Shown here: in pieces, positions 54,518-63,614 of the stretch
Layout of the letters: every line of letters starts with the position of its first letter
Numbering within the stretch: the stretch's first letter is position 1
NCBI RefSeq assembly: GCF_008312935.1
Contig: NZ_VSZO01000001.1
Location: 1,302,001-1,366,000, forward strand
DNA: 64,000 nucleotides
Direction: 5' to 3'
From: Roseiconus lacunae
GTDB lineage: Bacteria; Planctomycetota; Planctomycetia; Pirellulales; Pirellulaceae
The notes under the pieces: model-generated
Told to the model about the DNA's origin: nothing
The model's database searches: none
The model's input: the letters and a program-made list of their open reading frames with translations, nothing else
Program-made: the position numbers and the translations under genes

Positions 54518-57500
54518 ATGGAAGATTTCACCCAGTCGCAACACGATTCGTTGCAGAGCGAGCTTTTTCTCAAAGGTTTCGCGTCTGCATCGACTGAACA
54601 AATGCTGGGGCGAACCACCTCTATCCCGGCCAACTCGCCGATCGAGTTTCGAGTGGTCCGCCCCGGTTCACCCGTGCGTCGCCTGCGGTTGACGGGCAAT
54701 CGCTACACGTTCGGCAGTGGTGATGGTTGCTCGATTCGCCTCGAAGACGAATCGCTTCGACCGATGCACGCGGTGATGCTTCGCGACGCGCACCGCGTCT
54801 TGATGCGAGCCTATTCGATCCCGCTGGAACTCAATGGCGATCGCGTCACCGAATCGGACCTGCGCGTCGGCGATGTGATCCGGATGGGAGACTATCGCTT
54901 CGAATTGCTTGATGCCCCGATTCCCGCGGATGACCGCCCTCGGATTCGGCCGCGTCTCACACAAGCGTCCTCCACACATCGCCCACCCGCGAACGATTCG
55001 TCGGCGATGCGTGAACGGCTAGCAGAGCTGAGCCAACAATGGCATACCCGCCATGCCGAATGTGAGATCCGTGAAACACGCTGTGACAACCGTGAATCGG
55101 CTCTGCACGGCCGTGAAACAGAACTATGGAAACGCGCCAGCGATCTACAGAGACGCGAATCCAAACTTGTCGCGCAAGAAGCCGCTGTCCGCGAAATCCA
55201 GCAAACCTACGAAGCGGCTCAAGACGAACTCAAATCGCTTCGTCAACGCGAACAAGCCGCCGGGCTGGAACTGGCAGCCAAGGAAGCGGAGCTCGAGCAA
55301 CTCCAAGATAAACTTGTCGAACGTCAGCAAGAACTCGAACGACGGCAAGCGGAATGGCAGAAACGCGAAGAACAATACGCCGAACGCGCCGCCGAAGCTC
55401 AGCAACAACTCGAAAAGTCTCAGTCCCAGGCTAAGTCCGCCAGCGATGCGATCGGTCGAATGCGAACCGAGTTCGCGACGCTAAACGAGCAGCTGACTGA
55501 ATTGCGCGAGCGTCACAGTTCGCTACAACAACGCGAACGCGACGAACAAGAAGAGCACGAACGTTTGCGAGCCGAACTTGAATCGGCCCGTGACCAAGCA
55601 ATTCGCGCCCGAGACGAGGCGATCGAGGCCCGCGCGATTAGCGAAGCCGCACGCGCCGCGAAGGAGACTGAACTCGATCGCGCCGCCGAAACCCTGGCTT
55701 CGACACGCCGTGAACTCGAAGATCTTCGTGAAGAAAGCCAAGCGGCGCAGAAAACACTCGAAGATAAGCTGCAGTCGATCGGCGACGAATTGACTCAGGC
55801 TCGCGACGATGCCAAATCTGCTCACCAGCAATCCGGTGAATTCCAAGAACTGCTTGAGATCGCCGCGAACAAAGAAACCGATTTGGAGCAGTCGGTTGCC
55901 AAATTCGAAGACCAAGTCGCGGAGTACCAGCTTGAACTCGAAGCGATTCGCAAGCAAGCCGCCGAGGACCAGCAGGCGGCTGTTCGGGAGTGCGAGAAAA
56001 CTACCGCTCGTATCGCGGAGCTTGAACAACAGCTCGCCGATCTCCGCGAATCCAACGACGATCAAGCGTCCCATTCTGACGAACGCGTTTCGCAGTTGCA
56101 GGAACAGTTTGAAAACGCAGAAAGCGAACGTCTGACCGCCGAAAATAATGTCGCCTCGCTTCGAAGCGAGATCGCTGAGCTTAACGAAAGCTTGGCCAAG
56201 GCGAAGCAGGAAGCCGACCGATGGCAAGGCGAATTTGATGGCGCTAATGCTTCGATCCGACAGTTGGAGTTACTCGTCGATCAAAACCAAAACTCGCAAA
56301 CGGCACAGCAAGATTCCTGGGTGATGGAATCGGAGCAATTGCAGAACACCATCAACGAACTTTCGATCCAGCTTTCGGGCGCGAATGCCGAACTGTCGCA
56401 ACTTCGTGATGCCAATGACGCACTCACACGTCAACTCTCCGACGCGAACTCGGAACCGGAAAACACGGCAGGCAACCCGATCGAGTCGCAGCGGTTCGCC
56501 GAACTTGAATCCGCATTGCAGCAAGCCCGTGAGGATATCGAACTCCTGAAGAACTCTCATGCCGAAACGGTCGCCAAGCTTGAATCCGATCGTGAGGCGA
56601 GTGAGTCGGCGTTGCGCGAAGAAATCCAACAGCTTCAAGATGAGATCGCCGCCGCCCAAAAAGCTGCCACCGAAGCAAGTGAATTCGCCTCAACGGTAAT
56701 CGAAGACGATGCGCCGACTTGGTCGGATGAAACCCAGCCGCAATCACCGGAACGACAACATTCCGACGTGACAGGCGAAACCTTCGAGGACACGGCGTCG
56801 TCTGACGATCGGTCAGGTGAAGACGTAGAAATGTCCGACGCAGAATCTTCGGATGCAATTTCTGCCGAACTACAGGAAGCGGAGGAGATGGCCGCCGCGA
56901 GTGTCCCGGCTGCGGAAGCCTACTATGGTCAGGACACTGATTCGGTCATCAACCTCGATTCCGTTGTGTTGCCAGACTCAGATGCGTTGTCAGACTCCGA
57001 GGAGATCAGCGGGGGCCAAGAATCGACCGACGCCGAAGCTTCTACAGAAGAAGACTCACCGCACTGGCGAACCGACGGCGCTAGCGAAGACAATGTCGGT
57101 TGGCCGGCCGCGTCGGCTTGGAGTGATCAAACACCTTCGGCGGACGCCTTAGATGCAAACTTATCTGGCACGCCTGAGGCGGACCAACCGCACTGGACCG
57201 ATGAATCGCCCGAGCAAGCGATCTCGGGAGCGATCGATGATCTGGAGCATCGAGTCCAACAGGCGATCGAGTCGGAAGACGCTGGACTCGAAATCGACGC
57301 TATTGAGAATGATGCTTTCGAACCCGGTGACGAGCCGGTCGGTCAGGCTGACGTCGACGATCAAGCATGGACGGACCGTGAAGACAACGTCCAGACGATG
57401 GCCGGTCGTGACGACCAGCTTCCGCAATACGATGTCTCATCCAACGAACTGATCGATCAACAATCCGCGGACTCCGAAGCACTTGCCACATCGGTGACAA

Positions 57501-58813
57501 CGGATACTGATCCCGATCAAGATCAACCGTTGTCTTGGTCCGACTTCATGCCGGGCGAAGCAAGCCAGGCGACGGGGCAATTTTCGTCGGACGGTCTCGC
57601 TCCCGAAGATGCCGAAGGGTTAGCGGAACAGACATCGGAAGCGGACAGCGAGATACCAGCTGAAGCACCCGTTGATTCGATGGACGAAGCTTCTGCCGAA
57701 GTTGACCCCGCCGAAGACTCGGTTGTTGATGTCACCAATCCCTGGCAACCGCTTGACTTACAAGCCGATAGCGATGAATTAGGTAAGGACGATCAGCCAA
57801 CTCAAATGTGGCAATCAGAAGCTTCCAAAGATGCAGTCCCGGCGGAAGATCTAATAGAGAACCCGAGCAGCGATTCGCCGGTCGGCGGACTTGCCGAAAT
57901 GCTGATCCGAGACCTCGATGCCGAACGTGAGCAGGAGCACTTCGTCAGTGAAGGTTCGGTAGATCAAGCTGCTATCGAGCAAGAATCGGAGAATGATCCG
58001 ACGTTTGTGATGGCGGACCAACCCGGCGAATCAGACGGTGGTTGGAACTTTGCGTCGTCGCAAGAAGAGTACCAACGCGACGAAGAAAACACCGATGAGA
58101 CAGCCGAATACGATGAAGAATCTTCGCTCGAAGCATCACCGGATACGGCAGCGTTGAACACCACGCCGACCGTAGCCGCGGCGGAACCGGCCCCCGAAGA
58201 CGATTCGATCGAAGCTTACATGAGTCGGCTGCTCCAACGTGTTCAAGGTGGTCCCGCGCCCGCTCCCGAACCGGCACCCAAGTCCGACGGCAAGGCACCG
58301 GCGGTCACGGCCGAAAGTAAGCTGAAGCAATCAGACTTCGAAACGACGTTCGATTCACAAGCCGATGAACCCAAGTCGGCAACGAATGAACCGAGTGTCG
58401 CCGCCCCACTGGTTCCAAGGTCTCAGGCGCCCGAGCTCAAAAAGAACTTGTCGGCGATGCGTGATCTGGCGAACCAGTCGGCACGCAATGCGGTTGCCCG
58501 AAGCATCCGGATTCAAGCTCGCGACACACAAATGAACGCCCTTTGGAAAGCACTGCTGGCAGGTGCGTTCGTGCTGATGGCGATCGGCGTCTTTATCTTC
58601 GTCAGTTGGTCATCGACGATCAAATTGGTGATGATTGGAGCGTTCCTAACGCTCTCAGCAGTGTTCGGACAAGAAGCCTTTGTTCTGGCTCGAGACGCTC
58701 GACGTCGATTGAAACTCGCCGATGGAACGATCGACAGCGATGACTTAGAAGGTGCCGAAGAGATCGCCCAAGAACTCCGGCGTATCGCTGAGTCAGGCGA
58801 AGACCAGGAATAG
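54518..58813 (+). CDS. Giant FHA/coiled-coil membrane protein
   Basis: This 1431-residue protein begins with an FHA-like domain at about 39-131 (TFGSGDGCSIRLEDESLRP, MHAVMLRD, GDVIRMGDYRFELLD), expected to bind phosphothreonine peptides. A very long coiled coil of about 560 residues follows (about 162-720), rich in Glu, Gln, Arg and Ala. An acidic, low-complexity tail of over 500 residues comes next, with repeats of Trp-Ser/Thr-Asp. Near the C-terminus lies a helical region, then two membrane helices (LLAGAFVLMAIGVFIFVSW, LVMIGAFLTLSAVFGQEAF) and a charged end. ATG 54518 has a GGAG site 8 bp upstream; a longer frame from 54449 lacks one. It is a likely phospho-dependent membrane scaffold; no named family recognised. 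It is a single gene facing the sigma factor. Confidence 0.85.
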   Translation: MEDFTQSQHDSLQSELFLKGFASASTEQMLGRTTSIPANSPIEFRVVRPGSPVRRLRLTGNRYTFGSGDGCSIRLEDESLRPMHAVMLRDAHRVLMRAYSIPLELNGDRVTESDLRVGDVIRMGDYRFELLDAPIPADDRPRIRPRLTQASSTHRPPANDSSAMRERLAELSQQWHTRHAECEIRETRCDNRESALHGRETELWKRASDLQRRESKLVAQEAAVREIQQTYEAAQDELKSLRQREQAAGLELAAKEAELEQLQDKLVERQQELERRQAEWQKREEQYAERAAEAQQQLEKSQSQAKSASDAIGRMRTEFATLNEQLTELRERHSSLQQRERDEQEEHERLRAELESARDQAIRARDEAIEARAISEAARAAKETELDRAAETLASTRRELEDLREESQAAQKTLEDKLQSIGDELTQARDDAKSAHQQSGEFQELLEIAANKETDLEQSVAKFEDQVAEYQLELEAIRKQAAEDQQAAVRECEKTTARIAELEQQLADLRESNDDQASHSDERVSQLQEQFENAESERLTAENNVASLRSEIAELNESLAKAKQEADRWQGEFDGANASIRQLELLVDQNQNSQTAQQDSWVMESEQLQNTINELSIQLSGANAELSQLRDANDALTRQLSDANSEPENTAGNPIESQRFAELESALQQAREDIELLKNSHAETVAKLESDREASESALREEIQQLQDEIAAAQKAATEASEFASTVIEDDAPTWSDETQPQSPERQHSDVTGETFEDTASSDDRSGEDVEMSDAESSDAISAELQEAEEMAAASVPAAEAYYGQDTDSVINLDSVVLPDSDALSDSEEISGGQESTDAEASTEEDSPHWRTDGASEDNVGWPAASAWSDQTPSADALDANLSGTPEADQPHWTDESPEQAISGAIDDLEHRVQQAIESEDAGLEIDAIENDAFEPGDEPVGQADVDDQAWTDREDNVQTMAGRDDQLPQYDVSSNELIDQQSADSEALATSVTTDTDPDQDQPLSWSDFMPGEASQATGQFSSDGLAPEDAEGLAEQTSEADSEIPAEAPVDSMDEASAEVDPAEDSVVDVTNPWQPLDLQADSDELGKDDQPTQMWQSEASKDAVPAEDLIENPSSDSPVGGLAEMLIRDLDAEREQEHFVSEGSVDQAAIEQESENDPTFVMADQPGESDGGWNFASSQEEYQRDEENTDETAEYDEESSLEASPDTAALNTTPTVAAAEPAPEDDSIEAYMSRLLQRVQGGPAPAPEPAPKSDGKAPAVTAESKLKQSDFETTFDSQADEPKSATNEPSVAAPLVPRSQAPELKKNLSAMRDLANQSARNAVARSIRIQARDTQMNALWKALLAGAFVLMAIGVFIFVSWSSTIKLVMIGAFLTLSAVFGQEAFVLARDARRRLKLADGTIDSDDLEGAEEIAQELRRIAESGEDQE

Positions 58814-58874
58814 GTATCGTCGCGTTCTCAGTCAAGTCAGAGACGGCCTTCCGTTAATCGAGTGCTTTGTCAGC

Positions 58875-58952
58875 ATCTGAAATGAGAATCAGCCGATTGG
58901 CGTTAGCCACGGTTTCGGTGCAATGACCTTGGCTAATACCATTCGGCTGGTT
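58875..58952 (+). repeat. Palindromic intergenic repeat, copy C
   Basis: A 78-bp element, ATCTGAAATGAGAATCAGCC at the left to ATTCGGCTGGTT at the right, with the core GGTTTCGGTGCAATGACC. It aligns along its length with the reverse complement of copy D. The arms AGCCGATTGGCGTTAGCC and GGCTAATACCATTCGGCT are inverted repeats with mismatches. Confidence 0.8.
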
Positions 58953-59067
58953 CTTCGTCGGACGGCAGTGGCCACCGCCAATTGGCTGTCCTTCGCTTGA
59001 GAAACCGAGGGCAACGTTGTTCGGATGATCTTTGGTGCAGGCTTAGACGATGAGGGAATCGGTTTCC

Positions 59068-59106
59068 ATAAAAAAACGGTTGAAGGGCAACGCCCCTTCA
59101 ACCGTT
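59068..59106 (-). terminator. Strong intrinsic terminator of the sigma factor gene
   Basis: On the minus strand a 13-bp perfect stem (AACGGTTGAAGGG with its complement, 59075-59087 and 59094-59106) encloses a 6-base loop. It is followed by a run of seven Ts (59076 down to 59070). It lies 37 bp after the stop at 59143. This is the best terminator in the window. Confidence 0.92.
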
Positions 59107-59142
59107 GATTCAATTCATGACATCAAGGTCTGAAGTCCGGAA

Positions 59143-60813
59143 CTACGCTTCAAACTCGATATCAATGTTGTTCTCATGGGCGGCCGATCGCAGTTTAGCC
59201 AACGCTCGCACCTCCAGTTGGCGAACACGTTCTTTGGTCACGCCCATTTCCTCGCCGACCTCTTTGAGAGTCAGAGGTTCGCTCCCGCGTTCGAGTCCGA
59301 ACCGAGCCGCAATGATTTTTTGCTCACGCTCGTCCAACCGATTGAGAATCTTTGAAAGTTCACGCTTTCGGTTTCGCTGGACCGTTTCTTCCATGTATGG
59401 ATCGACGCGCTCATCCTGCCGCGAGAGAAAGAGCTCCTCCGTGGTGGTTCGGAATCGATCACGATGCTTAAATTCGTTCGGAATCGTGCGCGCGAAGTTC
59501 TTCATGATCGCCCACGAGGCGTACGTGCTGAACTTGTTACCGCGAGAGTAATCAAATTTCTCGACCGCACGAATCAATGACATGTTGCCATCACTGACGA
59601 GTGCGAAAAAGTCTTCCGAAGTCGAAAGGTGGCGTTTGGCGATCGAGACGACCAATCGCAAGTTGGACTGCACGATTCGGTTTTTGACTTTAACGGCCTG
59701 CTCGTACAAATCTTCGATCTCATTCATGATCGCCGATTTACCACTTGCCTCGTCGCCAATTGATTCGCGTAGCTTGCTAGCCTTGTGCTTAAGGTAGTTC
59801 ATCTTTCGGAACAGATGATACTCCTGTTCGCGCGACAGCAATGCGACGTCGTAAAGCGAGGCGAGGTAGCGAGGCAGATCACTCGGGACGCGTACCTTAC
59901 GCTGCTCACCGGACTCGACCGGTTCGTCACCCATGAACTCTGCTTCACGAGCCGTGTTCTCAAAGTCCTCGTTATAGATGTAATCCAGTGGGAGTTCGAA
60001 AATCCGCTGGCGGCGCATCTCGATCAAGATTCGTTGAATGCTGGTGCGTGTTCGTCGGAATCGACGGCAAAGCTGAGCCAACGTCACTCCGCCCAGATAC
60101 TGATGAAAGATCGAACGCTTGTCGTCGTCGGTTAGGACCCCTCGATGATTGGGGAAGATCGCGATCGACGAATTATCGGCATCGAAATTTTTGAGGGTGT
60201 AGCGGATCGTTTCGGCGCTGCGTCCCATCTGGTCGGACAACAACCGAGTGACATCGGCTAGCGCGGCGCCGCCTTCAACCAGTTGACGTGCGCGTTCGAT
60301 GATTTCGCCCTTTTCGTCTTCGCTCAACTGGCTGAAACGCTCTCCGCGCTGAATCTTTTCTTTGTTGCGAGAGACGAATTGTTCGACGCTGCTGTTCAGA
60401 AAACCGACGCGTTTACGTCCGCCAAACAGCAAACGGCGGCTCACTAGTCCGGACTCTCGCCAGCGACTGATGGTTTTGGTCGAAACATTAAACTGGCGGC
60501 TTAGGTCCTGAACCGTGTGAACTTGTTCGGCGATTTCTTCGACGGAAAGCTCGGCCAGTTCGCTGAGATCTTCGATCAATAAACGCAGGTCGTGCGAAAG
60601 ATCGGCCGACGCGATATTGTGCCGACTCGATTGATCGGGGCGGTAATTGGTAATTCGATAACACAGGTAGTCGTACGCGTAATCGCGACCGTCCTCGATC
60701 TCGCTGAGCAACGTCTCCGTCGCCGCGGCTTGCTCGATTAACTTCGTCTTCTGATTGAAACGAAGTTGGTCACGAAGCTCCTTGATTTTGCTATCGCGAT
60801 AATTGTTGTGCAT
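59143..60813 (-). CDS. Sigma-70 family factor with N-terminal MerR-like helix-turn-helix
   Basis: This 556-residue sigma factor directs RNA polymerase to promoters. Region 2 is clear at about 378-442 (RIVQSNLRLVVSIAKRHL, LVSDGNMSLIRAVEKFDYSRG, FSTYASWAIMKNFAR). Region 4 is at 487-545 (LDEREQKIIAARFGL, LTLKEVGEEMGVTKERVRQLE). The stretch between them (450-485) is too short for a full region 3. A region 1.2-like helix is at 311-345 (PRYLASLYDVALLSREQEYHL). The first 300 residues are unusual. Around 100-150 there is a MerR/excisionase-like winged helix (VQDLSRQFNVSTKTISRWRESG, RKRVGFLNSSVEQF), and 235-270 looks like a second helix-turn-helix. ATG 60813 is chosen; 57 further residues are open upstream but lack similarity. 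An alternative is a planctomycete-specific group 2-4 factor. Confidence 0.9.
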   Translation of the reverse strand: MHNNYRDSKIKELRDQLRFNQKTKLIEQAAATETLLSEIEDGRDYAYDYLCYRITNYRPDQSSRHNIASADLSHDLRLLIEDLSELAELSVEEIAEQVHTVQDLSRQFNVSTKTISRWRESGLVSRRLLFGGRKRVGFLNSSVEQFVSRNKEKIQRGERFSQLSEDEKGEIIERARQLVEGGAALADVTRLLSDQMGRSAETIRYTLKNFDADNSSIAIFPNHRGVLTDDDKRSIFHQYLGGVTLAQLCRRFRRTRTSIQRILIEMRRQRIFELPLDYIYNEDFENTAREAEFMGDEPVESGEQRKVRVPSDLPRYLASLYDVALLSREQEYHLFRKMNYLKHKASKLRESIGDEASGKSAIMNEIEDLYEQAVKVKNRIVQSNLRLVVSIAKRHLSTSEDFFALVSDGNMSLIRAVEKFDYSRGNKFSTYASWAIMKNFARTIPNEFKHRDRFRTTTEELFLSRQDERVDPYMEETVQRNRKRELSKILNRLDEREQKIIAARFGLERGSEPLTLKEVGEEMGVTKERVRQLEVRALAKLRSAAHENNIDIEFEA

Positions 60814-61640
60814 CACTGTGGTCTCCCAGCGCTTTTGGCGTCGGACTGGCCAAAATTCCCTGCGATCCCGGCGGATCGCCCAGCCCATTCTGCCTCGGTT
60901 GCCCGGGTTCACCTGTCTCCTCCAGGTGATTCGGTCATTTGCTCCAGTCCCTCGATGTCCAGAATTTCGCAACTCTGTCGACACCTTTGGTCACCGGCTC
61001 AAACGCCAGTTGCCGACTCCGTGTCAGCAAGGTCTGCATCCGCCTGAATAAGAGCGAAAAAAATCACCATTATCCATACTTGGATGCGTGTTTAGACGAT
61101 TCAATCCGCCATCCGGTTCACGTCTCCTAATCTAGGAAGCGCCGAAACGCAGCGTTCTTACATCAAAAAACGGAATCTAGCACCATTTTTCCGACAAAAG
61201 GCTGCTGCGAACCGATTGGCAGCGGTTGTCTTCGTCTAAGACACCACGTAGGAAATTTGGGGCCAAATGGCCTGGGATCGAGGGCGAAAAATCTACGTTT
61301 CGTCGCTAAGTCGTTACGCAACCACGATTTGAAATTTTCTGGCCGAATCCTCCGACACCCCCGGGGGCGTCAAAAGTGTCCAGTTGGGTGTAAATATTTC
61401 ATGCGGCGTGCACAAACGGCAGTCGCAAGCCGGAAACTGGGGTCGTCAAAACGATCGCCCTTGACTTTGACGGACGCGAAATTTGTGCGGCTGATTTCGA
61501 AGGGGAGGTTGGACGAATCGGTTGGTTCGGACAATTCGGTTGAATCCAACACTTTCGAGCGGTCGATCTTCCTTGCGTGCATCATGGACCGATGCGATTG
61601 ACAGTGAGACCAACGCCACGTCGACGAAGAAGAGTAACGG
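60814..61640. other. Divergent intergenic region with leader of the sigma factor gene
   Basis: About 830 bp between divergent genes. I see no gene, repeat copy, hairpin with T tract or recognisable riboswitch. The plus frame 61257-61601 has no protein-like features. Promoters for the sigma factor and the Tat-exported protein should be here. Confidence 0.4.
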
Positions 61641-63245
61641 ATGACTTCGATGGAACGCCCTCGTCCCAGTTCACCTCGTCTCAGTTCACCGCAATGCAGC
61701 TTCGGCGGTGACCGCTCCACCCGACGCTCGTTCCTAACCCGGGCCAGCGCGATCGCCACTGCGAGTGCGCTGTTTGCTCAGGTTGCTTCGGCAGACGATT
61801 CAGCTCAAAGCGAGACCCCTGTTTCGATCAAAGTCGACCGTCACCGGCTGATGCGGTGCCGTTTGGAACTCGAGGTCAAAGGCAATGTGAAGGTGCCATC
61901 TGACCCGGTTCAATCGAAAAAGACGAAGACAGCGTTACCAGTGAACTCGACCGCGTCGCTTGACTATGAAGAGCGATTGTTGTCCCCCGAGGGGACGGTC
62001 GAGGAATCGGAAGTCGTTGCCGCCGAACGCTTCTACCACACCGCCTCGAATTTGAGTGTGCTCAATAAAACGTCGGTCGAACATCAACTACGCGAATCAA
62101 TGCGGCACGTCATCGTGCGCCGCGAAATGCTTCCCGAAGTGGTTTATTCTCCGGAAGGCTACTTTAGGCACGATGAATTATCGCTGCTAAAAATTCCTGT
62201 CTCCAGCGTCGCGATCGATCGGCTGTTACCGGCGCAAGCGGTGATCAAAGGCGATCGATACGAGTTAGATTTGGAATCCTTGCGATCGGTTTTGAATCTC
62301 TCGACACTCGAAAGCGGAAAAGTCGAAGCGGTTGTCTCGGCAATCGATGACGGCAATGTTCGCTTTCAGATCGAAGGCGATGTCGAAGGGTCTGTCGATG
62401 GCGTTTCCACTCGGATGCGTCTACTTGGCAAGATGACTTATGATCGATCGGTCAAGGCATGCACGTGGTTGGCGATGGCACTTCATGAGACTCGCGAAAT
62501 CAGTCGCGCCGAACCGGGGTTCGATATTCTCGCCAAGGTTCGTTTATTACGTCAGCCACTCGAACAACCCGTCCGTCTCCCGGCCGAAGCCCACGTCGTC
62601 GACTTCGAAAACCCGCCACCGGAAAATCGATTGTTCGTCGAATTGAAAAGTGATCACTGCCAAGCCGCCGTGATGATGGATCGTCGTTGGCGAATGATCA
62701 GTGATGATCCGGGGCAATGCGTGATGCGTATGGTCGAGCACGACAACAGTATCGCACAATGTAACCTTCGCAAATTGACCGACCTGCCTGCCGGCAAGCA
62801 TCTGACCCTCGAAGCATTCGAAGCCGACGTTAAACGCACGTTGGGGAATCAACTGGTGCAGTTGGTCGAAGCTGATCAAGGACTGTCGGCACTGGGGCTG
62901 CGAATCCTCCGCGTCGTTGCCGATGGAGAAACACAAGGTGTGCCTGTCCGCTGGATCATGATGCACTTTTCCGATGACACCGGAAAACGAGTTCATTCAA
63001 CATTTACGATGGCTGGCCAGAAAGTGGAAGACTTCGCCGGCTGTGATGCCCAGTTCGGGGACTCGCTGCAGTTTCTTAGTTCTGGTAAAGGCGAATTTAA
63101 GTCGGCCGATCCGACAGCCCAAGCTTCCGCCGAAAAGCAGACGAGTCCCATTGTCGCTGAGCCTAACGACGCGTCGTTGGAGTTGAGTGCCCCCGAGGCG
63201 GAAATCGCGACGAAGCCTCCGCAAAGTGCGAGCGATTTGAAGTAG
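61641..63245 (+). CDS. Tat-exported protein of unknown function
   Basis: This 534-residue protein starts with a twin-arginine signal (STRRSFLTRASAIATASALF, then AQVASA as the cleavage region), so it would be exported folded. The mature part is a two-lobed, strand-rich region with repeated patterns (VSIKVDRHRLMRCRLELEVKG, VEAVVSAIDDGNVRFQIEG, RLLGKMTYDRSVKACTWL) and a Ser/Ala/Glu-rich C-terminal tail without apparent structure. I do not recognise a family. Cysteines are few and no catalytic motif stands out. ATG 61641 has an AAGAAGAG purine stretch upstream; ATG 61650 is an alternative. It is single, divergent from the sigma factor gene. Confidence 0.7.
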   Translation: MTSMERPRPSSPRLSSPQCSFGGDRSTRRSFLTRASAIATASALFAQVASADDSAQSETPVSIKVDRHRLMRCRLELEVKGNVKVPSDPVQSKKTKTALPVNSTASLDYEERLLSPEGTVEESEVVAAERFYHTASNLSVLNKTSVEHQLRESMRHVIVRREMLPEVVYSPEGYFRHDELSLLKIPVSSVAIDRLLPAQAVIKGDRYELDLESLRSVLNLSTLESGKVEAVVSAIDDGNVRFQIEGDVEGSVDGVSTRMRLLGKMTYDRSVKACTWLAMALHETREISRAEPGFDILAKVRLLRQPLEQPVRLPAEAHVVDFENPPPENRLFVELKSDHCQAAVMMDRRWRMISDDPGQCVMRMVEHDNSIAQCNLRKLTDLPAGKHLTLEAFEADVKRTLGNQLVQLVEADQGLSALGLRILRVVADGETQGVPVRWIMMHFSDDTGKRVHSTFTMAGQKVEDFAGCDAQFGDSLQFLSSGKGEFKSADPTAQASAEKQTSPIVAEPNDASLELSAPEAEIATKPPQSASDLK

Positions 63246-63614
63246 CCGCGGGACCGATCCGCCAGGACCGAGCCGTAGCGGAAGCCGCCGAGGCTTTCGG
63301 CGGTAGGACCGATCCACCGGTGCCAAGTCTGGTGGACGGCTCGGTGGCGGACACGTTTGGACCCGCCAAAACAGCTAAAACCGAGCGAAGAAAACGCTTC
63401 GCGGCGGAAAAATGCGTCCATTGCGGGGCAAAAGTGGGCTGTCTGGGCCGATCTGGCCTGCGCAGACCAAGAAATTGCCGAAAATCTAACTAGACTTTGC
63501 GTGTCACTTGGCGACTGCGGTCGAGGGATCCGCTTCGCCGAAACGCATCGAACGACTTTTCAGCTCCAATCAGACGTCACCCCGACTGAGTCAAACGCCG
63601 CTAGAGGCCACTCC
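63246..63614. other. Intergenic region with short repeats and a hairpin
   Basis: About 370 bp. The phrase AGGACCGATCC is repeated near 63250 and 63305, and a perfect hairpin CCGCCGA-GGCTT-TCGGCGG lies at 63285-63303 without a T tract. The region then leads into the partial secreted protein gene. The function of the repeated phrase is unknown. Confidence 0.45.
63285..63303. terminator. Possible hairpin end after the Tat-exported gene
   Basis: Seven-base GC-rich stem, CCGCCGA and TCGGCGG, loop GGCTT, 40 bp after the stop codon. No T tract follows, so an intrinsic terminator is uncertain. Confidence 0.3.

Larger units (their letters stand above)
58814..59142. other. Intergenic region between convergent genes
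   Basis: About 330 bp, holding palindromic repeat C and the terminator of the sigma factor gene, both annotated separately. Nothing else is visible. Confidence 0.55.

Noticed and set aside
55523..56227. A 234-codon minus-strand hydrophobic-looking frame
   Set aside because: It is antisense to the coiled-coil region of the FHA protein; the apparent Leu/Phe richness mirrors Glu/Gln/Lys codons on the coding strand.
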